Below are positions 25,435 through 33,037 of a stretch of 64,000 bases of DNA, piece by piece. Below the pieces are notes generated by a model that worked only from the letters and a program-made list of their open reading frames with translations, had not been told where the DNA came from and did no database searches. Every line of letters begins with the position of its first letter. Position 1 is the first letter of the stretch. The translations under genes were made by a program, and so were the position numbers. This DNA comes from Fretibacter sp964410285 (GTDB lineage Bacteria > Pseudomonadota > Alphaproteobacteria > Caulobacterales > Maricaulaceae): positions 3,547 through 67,546 of the forward strand of contig CAYPFR010000011.1 of the NCBI GenBank assembly GCA_964410285.1, in the 5' to 3' direction.

Positions 25435-26913
25435 CTAAATGTCCGCGAGCGGTTTAAGACCTTGCATGGGCAAAGCCTCAAGCGCGGAACTGACTTGGCT
25501 GGCCATGGGCCACGCGCAGAAATCCGCCGCATAATAGGCGCCCGGCTGATGGTTACCAGAAGCCCCCGGCCCGCCAAAAGGAAGGAAGCTCGCCGCCCCC
25601 GTTGTCGGGCGGTTAAAATTGACCACCCCCGCGCGAATGCGCGCCCTAAAATCTTCCCAGAGGTCGGGGCTGTCACTGATAAGCCCGGCCGCAAGCCCAA
25701 AGCGCGTATCATTGGCGGCGGCGATGGCGCTGTCCCAATCCGGAGCGCGCAGCGTCGTTAGGATTGGTCCGAAAATTTCTTCATCGGGCACATCAATGCC
25801 AGAGACGTCATAAAGACCGGGCGTCACAAATGCGCTGCCCGCGCCTTGCAACTCGGCCCGCCGCAAGACCTTCGCGCCCGACCGTTCAAGGCTTTCGGCC
25901 GCGCGGGCGACGTGGGCGGCAATTTGGGGGCTAACCAGCGGGCCAAGGCTTGCGCTAGGACCATCCCATGCGCCAAGCGTTAGCCGCTCCATAAAGCCAA
26001 GCAAGGCCGCAATAATAGCCTCGCCCCTTTCCCCCATAGGCACGATCAGACGCCGCGCACATGTGCAGCGCTGCCCAGAGGTCATAAAAGCTGATTGCGC
26101 GATCAGGCTGGCCGCCGCATCCACATCGGCGCAGTCCCAAGTGATCAGCGGGTTATTGCCCCCCATTTCCAGCGCCAACACAATTTCAGGCCGTCCGCCA
26201 AAATGCTTGTGAATAAAGGCCCCGGTTTTCGCCGAGCCCGTAAACAAAAGCCCGTCCAAAGCCGGGTCGGAAAGTACCGCTGCGCCTGTGTCCCGCGCGC
26301 CCTGCACCAAATTAAAGACCCCATTTGGAAAACCGGCTTGCGCGTAAAACTCAGCCAAGAGCTGCCCTGCGGCGGGGGTTTGCTCGCTCGGTTTAAACAC
26401 CACCGTATTGCCGGCAATCAGGGAGGGCAGTATTTGGCCATTGGGTAAATGGGCCGGAAAATTATAGGGGCCTAATACCGCCATGACCCCGTGCGGGCGG
26501 TGCTGCAAAGCCGCACGGCCAAAGGCGGTCTCCCGCGTGCTTTGCCCCGTACGCTCCTCATAGGCGGTGAGCGAGATATCGACCTTTGCGGGCAATGCGC
26601 CTGCTTCCCCTAAAGCGTCCCAAAGCTGCTTTCCGGTCTCGCGCGCAATCAGCTCCGCCATCTCCGTTTTACGCGCGGTTGCGATCTCTTTAAACCGCGC
26701 AATCGGCTCTAGGCGCTCGGGAAGCGAGGCGCGGGACCAAGCCGGAAAGGCGGCTTTGGCGGCCCTGAAGGCCGCGCGCGTGTCCGCCTGTGTGCTCTCA
26801 AAGCCTGACCAGATAAGCCCGTCTTCCCGCCCCGCCCGCGAGGGATCGTGACTTTCGAAAGAGGGGCCGGATGCCGTCGTCCATTTTCCGTTTACATAAT
26901 TATTTTTGGTCAT
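25435..26913 (-). CDS. astD: Succinylglutamate-semialdehyde dehydrogenase
   Basis: NAD-dependent aldehyde dehydrogenase of the arginine succinyltransferase pathway, making succinylglutamate. 492 residues. The catalytic Glu is in LALEMGGNNPL, the catalytic Cys is in TSGQRCTCARRL, and the cofactor segment is GPYNFPAHLPNG. The N-terminal YVNGKW and conserved QLWDALGEAGALPAKVDIS are typical of AstD. The ATG at 26913 overlaps the astA stop as ATGA, which indicates translational coupling; an in-frame ATG at 26925 is less likely. The order astA-astD-astB is typical. Confidence 0.96.
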   Translation of the reverse strand: MTKNNYVNGKWTTASGPSFESHDPSRAGREDGLIWSGFESTQADTRAAFRAAKAAFPAWSRASLPERLEPIARFKEIATARKTEMAELIARETGKQLWDALGEAGALPAKVDISLTAYEERTGQSTRETAFGRAALQHRPHGVMAVLGPYNFPAHLPNGQILPSLIAGNTVVFKPSEQTPAAGQLLAEFYAQAGFPNGVFNLVQGARDTGAAVLSDPALDGLLFTGSAKTGAFIHKHFGGRPEIVLALEMGGNNPLITWDCADVDAAASLIAQSAFMTSGQRCTCARRLIVPMGERGEAIIAALLGFMERLTLGAWDGPSASLGPLVSPQIAAHVARAAESLERSGAKVLRRAELQGAGSAFVTPGLYDVSGIDVPDEEIFGPILTTLRAPDWDSAIAAANDTRFGLAAGLISDSPDLWEDFRARIRAGVVNFNRPTTGAASFLPFGGPGASGNHQPGAYYAADFCAWPMASQVSSALEALPMQGLKPLADI

Positions 26914-27929
26914 CTTTTTATCCATACGCGGGCGATATCGCCGGCTTTCAGTCCAAGCGCCGCCAAAGCCGATGGCGGCAAATTGATGTCGCTGCCTGTA
27001 AAGCTGAGGGACGTCAGAACGCAGCTAAAGGTCTCGACTTCATTATTACTGACAAGGGCGGTGAGTGGCCCGCCGCTCTCTAGGGCCTTTTCGGACGCCT
27101 TTATCTTAAGGAGCCGGCTATCGCGCACGGTACGGATATCATTGCGCGGCGCGCTCATTGAAGGACCGCCGTCAAATATATCAATCATGCCGTCATAGCG
27201 AAAGCCTTCGGCCTCTAGCAGGCGGCGCGCGCCAATCCCAGCGGGGTGTGTCTGGCCAATTACCGCCTGCGCCTGCGGCGAAAGTAGCGCCGTATAGATT
27301 GGATATTTGGGCATAAGATCAAGGATAAACTGATTATCTTGCTCGGCGGAAATATGGTCGGCCTGCGCGAAATCCATGTGGAAGAATTTGCGGCCAATCG
27401 CCTCCCAAAACGGGCTTTCGCCCTGATCGGAAACATGGCCGCGAAGCTCTGAAATCACGCGGTCGGAGAAACGCTCCGGCGCCGCCGCCATAAGCATATA
27501 GCGGGCCTGGGAGATCAGCCGCCCTGCTCCGCTGCCCCGCTGCCCTTTTGTGACAAATAGCGATCCGACCTCGCTCGCGCCCGTATAGTCGTTGACAAGG
27601 ACCAGCACATCCATGTCAAAACGCTTCCTTGCGGCGTTCGATTTTTGCGCCACATTTAAAATTCGGAAATTGAAAAAGGGATCACGCATACCGATTTGGG
27701 CTTTGATCGCGGAAAGGCCAATGATCTCCCCGTCTAACTCGAGCAGCAATAGATAGAAATGATCCGGCGAAATTTCATCCGGGCCCGTGAAGCTTTTGAG
27801 GGATTTTGATAGGCGCTCGGTAAGCTTTTCCTCGCCCACGGCCAAGGAGGTAAAGCCCGGTCCCGCAAGAGCGGCCAGCCGCAATATATCTCCCAAATCC
27901 TCGGCACGCGCCGCGCGGGCCCGCATCAT
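26910..27929 (-). CDS. astA: Arginine N-succinyltransferase
   Basis: Transfers succinyl from succinyl-CoA to the alpha-amino group of arginine (or ornithine), the entry step of the AST pathway. The 339-residue GNAT-fold protein shows ARAEDLGDILRLAALAGPG at the start, then GSLFVTKGQRGSGAGRLISQ with the acetyl-CoA-type loop near 130. WEAIGRKFFHMDFAQAD follows near 185, all typical of AstA. Its ATG overlaps the stop of the upstream M20 gene (ATGATG over TGA), so it is translationally coupled to it. Its own stop overlaps astD. This tight coupling supports joint function of all four genes. Confidence 0.95.
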   Translation of the reverse strand: MMRARAARAEDLGDILRLAALAGPGFTSLAVGEEKLTERLSKSLKSFTGPDEISPDHFYLLLLELDGEIIGLSAIKAQIGMRDPFFNFRILNVAQKSNAARKRFDMDVLVLVNDYTGASEVGSLFVTKGQRGSGAGRLISQARYMLMAAAPERFSDRVISELRGHVSDQGESPFWEAIGRKFFHMDFAQADHISAEQDNQFILDLMPKYPIYTALLSPQAQAVIGQTHPAGIGARRLLEAEGFRYDGMIDIFDGGPSMSAPRNDIRTVRDSRLLKIKASEKALESGGPLTALVSNNEVETFSCVLTSLSFTGSDINLPPSALAALGLKAGDIARVWIKR

Positions 27930-29209
27930 TTGCCGCGTCCCGATTGCGCCATGGCTTTGACGTTATGGGCGTCAAACTCACCCGAGGCCAGTTTCAGCAA
28001 AATCAGCGCCGCTAACTGGGCTCGGCTTACAAGGCTATCGAGCTTGATAAACTCTTGGTCAGAATGAATATTTCCGCCAATGACGCCAAGCGTATCCACA
28101 TTGGGGCAGCCTGCTGCCCATAGGTTATTGCCTTCGCAAACCCCGCCGCTCGGGGCCCAGCGTATCTCTTGACCCAGCAAAGCACCGGCGCGCCGCACCC
28201 AGTCAAAAACCTGCGCATTGGCGGGCGACATGGGTTTAGGCGGGCGGGTAAAGCCGCCGGTGAGCTCGGCGGTTATCCCGTCCTTGGCCGAAATTTGCGC
28301 GGTTAATCTTCTCAATTGCTCCATGACCCAAGCGTCATCACCGTCTTCTTTCACTCGCACGTTAAAGCGCCCAATGGCCAGTTCAGGGACGATATTACTC
28401 GCGCCTCCGCCGTCAATTTTGGCAATGTTGAAGGTCACGCCTTTGCGCTGTCCATTAAGGGCGTCAAGCGCGACCGTAAATTCAGCCATAGCTGCAATGG
28501 CGTTACGCCCCAAATGATGATCGCGCCCTGCATGGGCGGCCCTGCCCCGAACAATTAAAGCCCAGTTTCCGCTGCCTTTTCGCGCGCCTGCAAGTGAGCC
28601 ATCGGGAAGCGAGGGTTCAAAAGTTAGCCCGACATGGGCTTTGCGGCCAAGCTCCATGAGGCGCGGGGCTGAGCCAGGGGAGCCAATTTCTTCATCCGGG
28701 CTCAGCAATACCGTATATCCCAAACGGTCTTTATGCTCGCTGCGTTCGAGCGCCTCCAACGCAGCCATCATGACCAATATCCCGCCCTTCATATCTGCCG
28801 TTCCCGGGCCATTGACCGTATTATCATCTAGGTATTTGGGCGCCTGAAAATGAAAATCGTCGGGAAAAACCGTATCATAATGACCTGTGAGCACTAGCTG
28901 CACGGGGGCATCTGGTCGCGCGCATAGCTCTAGAGCGGGCGCATATTCGCGCCGCTCTTTCTCGCCTTTGGGCGTTATATACTCGCCTGTTTCAAGAGGG
29001 CGGTCGGTGATTTCAACGGGCAAGCGCTGTGCCTGCGCCCGCAAAAGCGCCCGCATAGCGCGCAGCCCAGCCGCATTGTGGGAGCCTGAGTTTTGCGCGG
29101 ACCACGCCAGAAGCGTCTCAACCATTTCGGGTTTTTGCCCCGCAATAGCATTTAAAATGGCGCGTTCCTGCGGGGAAATCTTAAAGGGTTTATCGATATG
29201 GCGAGGCAT
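27926..29209 (-). CDS. M20 family metallohydrolase in the arginine catabolic operon
   Basis: 427-residue zinc hydrolase of the M20 (ArgE/DapE/CPG2) family. Metal ligands are visible: H and D of LTGHYDTVF, D of GTADMKGG, the EE pair of SPDEEIGSPGS, an acidic residue in TFEPS, and the late His of NIHSDQEF. A dimerisation domain sits between them. It is the first gene of the AST operon and its stop overlaps the astA start. The M14-type succinylglutamate desuccinylase astE is not in the window. M20 enzymes commonly cleave N-acyl amino acids, so this protein could perform that final step (inference). ATG 29209 follows CCGGAG; an upstream in-frame extension to 29296 has no support. Confidence 0.88.
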   Translation of the reverse strand: MPRHIDKPFKISPQERAILNAIAGQKPEMVETLLAWSAQNSGSHNAAGLRAMRALLRAQAQRLPVEITDRPLETGEYITPKGEKERREYAPALELCARPDAPVQLVLTGHYDTVFPDDFHFQAPKYLDDNTVNGPGTADMKGGILVMMAALEALERSEHKDRLGYTVLLSPDEEIGSPGSAPRLMELGRKAHVGLTFEPSLPDGSLAGARKGSGNWALIVRGRAAHAGRDHHLGRNAIAAMAEFTVALDALNGQRKGVTFNIAKIDGGGASNIVPELAIGRFNVRVKEDGDDAWVMEQLRRLTAQISAKDGITAELTGGFTRPPKPMSPANAQVFDWVRRAGALLGQEIRWAPSGGVCEGNNLWAAGCPNVDTLGVIGGNIHSDQEFIKLDSLVSRAQLAALILLKLASGEFDAHNVKAMAQSGRGK

Positions 29210-29435
29210 AATGCTCCGGGACTTGCAGCAAGCAGGACCCCGCCAAAAGAGCGCGTCGACTGAATGCCCTCCCAGAATAACGGCCTTGCCGCGCAATGGA
29301 AATGCTTAAATCGGGGCTGCGGGGAAATACTCTGCCAAACTCTGACGTCCCGAAAGGGCCCAGCCCCAGCTTTGCGCTTACCCAAGGCTCGCGCGCCGGC
29401 GCGCGCAGCTTAAGACGGACAAAGTTTTAGGCCTC

Positions 29436-29463
29436 AAAAAAAACGGGGCCCCGAAGGACCCCG
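29436..29463 (-). terminator. Rho-independent terminator of the first OmpA-like gene
   Basis: On the minus strand CGGGGTCC, TTCG and GGGCCCCG form a strong stem with a tetraloop, followed by eight T. It lies just past the stop of the 29487-30929 gene. Confidence 0.9.
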
Positions 29464-29486
29464 CTAGAATTCGATATTATGCAGAC

Positions 29487-30929
29487 CTATTGGCAAGCAT
29501 ACATGTAGTTACCACATGTCTTCATGAAGTGAATAACCGTTCCGTTCGCACCCTGAATGCGGAACGCTTCGCGGTCACGATCAGATGTGTTCAGGACATA
29601 GTAGCCATAGTGGTGCTGCTCGCCGAGACCAAGGATACCACGAGTACCGATTGGAAGTGTTTCTTCGGAGAACATGAACTCATTGGCATCGCGGAAGCCG
29701 CCTTCATAACCCATGCTGCGGAACAGATAGTTCAGATATGCGCGGTCACCTGCATTAGAGGAGTAACGCTGCTGAAGCTTGGCGTAGAACTGCGAAGCAG
29801 AAAGTCCGTGAGAATCGCCAAATTCAGGCATTGTACCTAGGCGCGAAAGTGATTTCGGCTGAGATCCGTTATCCACGTTGAAGATTGCAACAGGTGACGG
29901 TCCGCAAACATTATAGGCTGTTTGGACGACAGTCTGCTGCGGTACAGCAGGACACTGCGCGCGGTCATAAACCAGCGAACCATCCCAGCAAGAGAATGTT
30001 TCAGGTTGCGGCTGAGCCGGACACTGAGACGCGTCAGACACGATAGAGTTGTCCCAGCACTGCACTGTGCGCTGAACTTCTGGCTGTGGCTCTGGCGCAC
30101 AATCAGCGGCGCTGAGGGCCATACAGCCGTCCCAGCAGCGATAGGCGGCTGGAGCCGACGGCAGCGGCGCAACAGCAGTTGGCGCTACCATAGCGGCCTT
30201 TTTGACAGAGTTTCCACCGCCAAATCTATAGCGGAAGCCTGTCATAAGAGCGTGTGATCCAACGTCTTCGAATGTCGCGGCCGCAGAGGCAAGTGAGCCG
30301 ATGACCGGCGCAACAGACCCTGTGAAATCAAGATTGTTGGAGTTCATATAGCGGTAATGCGTATCCCATGTGAGATTATCAGAAATCTCATAGCCAAGAC
30401 CCGCAAGAAGTTGCCAGCCAAGGCCCGTGTCGCCGTCCTTGAAGGAACATGCCACACCAGAACACACAGGCGTTGAAATATTTGCTGAACCCGCTCCGCC
30501 CGTTGGGAAGTCATGGGCAACAGCGGTAACATTGCCGCGAACGATACCGATACCAGCACCGACATAAGGCTCCCAGCGTCCAAAGTCGCTAAAATCGTAA
30601 ATCGCGTTCAAAAAGCCTGTTGTTGTCTCAAGCTTAGCCGAGCTGCTCGGCGTTTGAGAAATCTGACCAAGATCAGTGAAAAGCTGCGCTGCATCCAGTT
30701 CAAGACGCCAGTTATTGCCAAAGTCATAGCCAAGGCCAACTGACCCCGTCGCATTGCCTTCCGATTCAACATCACCCACGAGATCACCCGTGATATCAAT
30801 GTCATTATGTGTGCCGTAACCGGCATTGCCGCGCAGGTACCAACCCGCATCGTCATCATCCGCAAAGGCGACGGATGGCATAGCCACCATGGCGCCTACG
30901 GCGACAGCTGACAAAAGAATCTTATTCAT
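29487..30929 (-). CDS. OmpA-like beta-barrel protein with Cys repeats and an unfamiliar C-terminal domain
   Basis: 480 residues. A signal peptide (cut after AFA, residue 23) is followed by an OmpA/OmpW-type eight-strand barrel (about 24-237, ending GFRYRFG). Then come three CW(D/N)-type Cys repeats (about 262-328: YRCWDGCMAL, VQCWDNSIVSDASQC, FSCWDGSLVYDRAQC). A C-terminal domain of about 145 residues with no OmpA peptidoglycan-binding motif completes the protein. That domain is rich in Tyr, Gly and Asn, with Cys near its ends (NVCGP and TCGNYMYACQ). The barrel is nearly identical to the next gene and the DNA is fully identical over 637 bp. ATG 30929 has GGGGAG upstream; a -35/-10 pair is listed separately. 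The function of the C-terminal domain is unknown. Confidence 0.85.
   Translation of the reverse strand: MNKILLSAVAVGAMVAMPSVAFADDDDAGWYLRGNAGYGTHNDIDITGDLVGDVESEGNATGSVGLGYDFGNNWRLELDAAQLFTDLGQISQTPSSSAKLETTTGFLNAIYDFSDFGRWEPYVGAGIGIVRGNVTAVAHDFPTGGAGSANISTPVCSGVACSFKDGDTGLGWQLLAGLGYEISDNLTWDTHYRYMNSNNLDFTGSVAPVIGSLASAAATFEDVGSHALMTGFRYRFGGGNSVKKAAMVAPTAVAPLPSAPAAYRCWDGCMALSAADCAPEPQPEVQRTVQCWDNSIVSDASQCPAQPQPETFSCWDGSLVYDRAQCPAVPQQTVVQTAYNVCGPSPVAIFNVDNGSQPKSLSRLGTMPEFGDSHGLSASQFYAKLQQRYSSNAGDRAYLNYLFRSMGYEGGFRDANEFMFSEETLPIGTRGILGLGEQHHYGYYVLNTSDRDREAFRIQGANGTVIHFMKTCGNYMYACQ
30218..30854. repeat. 637-bp direct repeat, copy 1 (barrel of first OmpA-like gene)
   Basis: Every base from 30218 to 30854 matches 31778-32414 at a constant offset of 1560. 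Identity ends sharply at both borders, inside the signal-peptide-proximal codons and just after the barrel's last strand. No inverted terminal repeats or transposase accompany it, so this is gene duplication or conversion rather than a mobile element. Confidence 0.98.
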
Positions 30930-30985
30930 GGTATTCTCCCCAAGATGGACGTGACTCCGGATGAAGCCTAAAAATTCCACTGTTC

Positions 30986-31013
30986 ATTACAACGAAGGCG
31001 GGGTGCATATCAA
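30986..31013 (-). promoter_or_regulatory. Candidate promoter of the first OmpA-like gene
   Basis: On the minus strand TTGATA (31008-31013), a 16-base spacer and TGTAAT (30986-30991) each differ from the sigma-70-type consensus by one base. The implied start point gives a leader of about 50 bases before the ribosome site. Confidence 0.5.
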
Positions 31014-31048
31014 GCGAAATTAAGAAGAAGTTAAATTCTTTTACACAC

Positions 31049-31083
31049 AAAAGCCTACACTCCCCTCGGAATGTAGGCTTTTC
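31049..31083 (-). terminator. Terminator of the second OmpA-like gene
   Basis: AAAAGCCTACA and TGTAGGCTTTT form an 11-base perfect stem around a GC-rich loop, 30 bases past the stop. It ends in a T-run on the minus strand and separates the two paralogous genes, which are therefore transcribed independently. Confidence 0.9.
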
Positions 31084-31112
31084 GCTAGATTTACAGGCTT
31101 TGAAGCGCCAAA

Positions 31113-32483
31113 TTAGAAGCCTGGCTGGATCGCACCCTGAGTATTTGACAATCGAATCAAGACTTCAGTGCGCCGATTGAGGTCTTCTTTCACGCCGTCC
31201 GCCGTTTGAACGAAAAGCTGGGTTTCACCCGCGCCAGACGCTGAAATACGGGCCGCATCGACGCCGTCGCGAATGAGCTCCTCGCGGGCATCATTGGCGC
31301 GGCGCTCTGACAGGCGCTGGTTATAGGCGCTAGACCCCACTGTGTCGGTATGACCCACCACTGAAATGCTTTCAACATTACAGAATTGACCAATATCGAG
31401 AATTCTGTTGATTTTGCTCTGCGTTTCAGCCGAGCGGGCTTTGTTGAAATCATAATAGATGGTCTCGGAGCGATATTCTTGACCACAAAGCTCCCCGATC
31501 GTGACCTCTGAACGGGTCGCAATACACTGGTTTTGGTCATAAACAAGCGATCCATCAGGGCATGTATATGTTTGCTGTGCCGGACATTGGGCGGCGTCCG
31601 TGACAATACTGCCATCCCAGCACTGAACTTGGCGAACCGGCTCGGGTGCAGGCGCAGGCTCTGCCGGGCAATTGGCCAAATCCAAAGCGGAGCTTCCATC
31701 CCAGCAAGTAAATGTGCTTGGGACCGGCGCAGGCACAGGGACTGGCGCAGGGGCGGCAACCACAGGCTTGGCTTTTTCGCCAAATCTATAGCGGAAGCCT
31801 GTCATAAGAGCGTGTGATCCAACGTCTTCGAATGTCGCGGCCGCAGAGGCAAGTGAGCCGATGACCGGCGCAACAGACCCTGTGAAATCAAGATTGTTGG
31901 AGTTCATATAGCGGTAATGCGTATCCCATGTGAGATTATCAGAAATCTCATAGCCAAGACCCGCAAGAAGTTGCCAGCCAAGGCCCGTGTCGCCGTCCTT
32001 GAAGGAACATGCCACACCAGAACACACAGGCGTTGAAATATTTGCTGAACCCGCTCCGCCCGTTGGGAAGTCATGGGCAACAGCGGTAACATTGCCGCGA
32101 ACGATACCGATACCAGCACCGACATAAGGCTCCCAGCGTCCAAAGTCGCTAAAATCGTAAATCGCGTTCAAAAAGCCTGTTGTTGTCTCAAGCTTAGCCG
32201 AGCTGCTCGGCGTTTGAGAAATCTGACCAAGATCAGTGAAAAGCTGCGCTGCATCCAGTTCAAGACGCCAGTTATTGCCAAAGTCATAGCCAAGGCCAAC
32301 TGACCCCGTCGCATTGCCTTCCGATTCAACATCACCCACGAGATCACCCGTGATATCAATGTCATTATGTGTGCCGTAACCGGCATTGCCGCGCAGGTAC
32401 CAACCCGCATCGTCGGCAAAAGCCGTAGCCGGAAGCATGGCAATGATCGCCGCGCTAGCGACGGAAAGAAGCATAGGCTTCAT
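31113..32483 (-). CDS. OmpA family outer membrane protein
   Basis: 456 residues. Signal peptide (cut after AFA near 23), a barrel domain (about 24-234) identical in sequence to that of the downstream paralogue, then a Pro/Ala linker. Three Cys repeats follow (TCWDGSSALDLANCP, QCWDGSIVTDAAQCP, TCPDGSLVYDQNQC), and then a complete OmpA peptidoglycan-binding domain (about 340-446). That domain shows IYYDFNKARS, VVGHTDTVGSSAYN and LSERRANDAREELI, and it should anchor the outer membrane to the cell wall. ATG 32483 follows GGAGGA. A CtrA half-site-like TTAACCAT lies about 155 bases upstream on the minus strand. Confidence 0.93.
   Translation of the reverse strand: MKPMLLSVASAAIIAMLPATAFADDAGWYLRGNAGYGTHNDIDITGDLVGDVESEGNATGSVGLGYDFGNNWRLELDAAQLFTDLGQISQTPSSSAKLETTTGFLNAIYDFSDFGRWEPYVGAGIGIVRGNVTAVAHDFPTGGAGSANISTPVCSGVACSFKDGDTGLGWQLLAGLGYEISDNLTWDTHYRYMNSNNLDFTGSVAPVIGSLASAAATFEDVGSHALMTGFRYRFGEKAKPVVAAPAPVPVPAPVPSTFTCWDGSSALDLANCPAEPAPAPEPVRQVQCWDGSIVTDAAQCPAQQTYTCPDGSLVYDQNQCIATRSEVTIGELCGQEYRSETIYYDFNKARSAETQSKINRILDIGQFCNVESISVVGHTDTVGSSAYNQRLSERRANDAREELIRDGVDAARISASGAGETQLFVQTADGVKEDLNRRTEVLIRLSNTQGAIQPGF
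31778..32414. repeat. 637-bp direct repeat, copy 2 (barrel of second OmpA-like gene)
   Basis: Base-for-base identical to 30218-30854. The absence of even synonymous differences over 637 bp, although the flanking parts of the two genes have diverged completely, indicates recent duplication or ongoing gene conversion. Confidence 0.98.
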
Positions 32484-32786
32484 AAAAAATCCTCCAAAAA
32501 ATACGCCCCGCGCCCTCCGCAAGACAGACAAGCCACTAAGCCTTTAAAAACAAAGCTTTATTAAAAAAAGAAAAATTCTCCGCTAAAGCGAAAATTAAAG
32601 TCAATTTACGCCTTACTGTGTCCAATTTGCATCAGTTTATGGTTAACAAAAGCCCTATCTGCAAAAGCCGCATTCGGAATTGCTGTGCTGCCCCCAATTT
32701 CGCATGGGTTTTGAGGAAGGTTGAGCTGGAAATGGGAATTTAGGGCGACCTAAACAGATTTAGGAAGTCTTTGTTCAGGAAGAAAA
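32484..32786. other. 303-base noncoding stretch upstream of the OmpA gene
   Basis: AT-rich leader and promoter region of the OmpA gene, reaching to the tRNA-Lys 3' end. It contains TTAACCAT on the minus strand (32639-32646) and a TTGACT hexamer without a convincing -10. I see no open frame of coding character and no terminator for the tRNA. Confidence 0.5.
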
Positions 32787-32862
32787 TGGTGAGCCCGCAG
32801 GGATTCGAACCCTGGACCTACTGATTAAAAGTCAGTTGCTCTACCAACTGAGCTACAGGCTC
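32787..32862 (-). tRNA. tRNA-Lys (TTT)
   Basis: 76 bases with encoded CCA. The acceptor GAGCCTG pairs with CGGGCTC, and the discriminator is A73. The anticodon loop CTTTTAA on an ACTGA/TCAGT stem gives TTT. All arms fold well. Confidence 0.97.
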
Positions 32863-33037
32863 CCATTTCAGACGCGCTAACTAGTCGGGCGGCGGAATGA
32901 GGTCAAGCGTAAAAGTGCCGCAAGGCCCAGATGTCGGCAAACTAATGCAGAAACTAAATGTTTCCCGCCTATTTCACGCAAGCGGCCGCGGCAAACCCCT
33001 CTCTCTACCGCGCACCTCCAGCTCATAAGGCGTCGGT

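Noticed and set aside
30218..32414. Direct repeats as ends of a composite transposon
   Set aside because: The repeats are the barrel-coding parts of two genes; no transposase, terminal inverted repeats or target-site duplication is visible.
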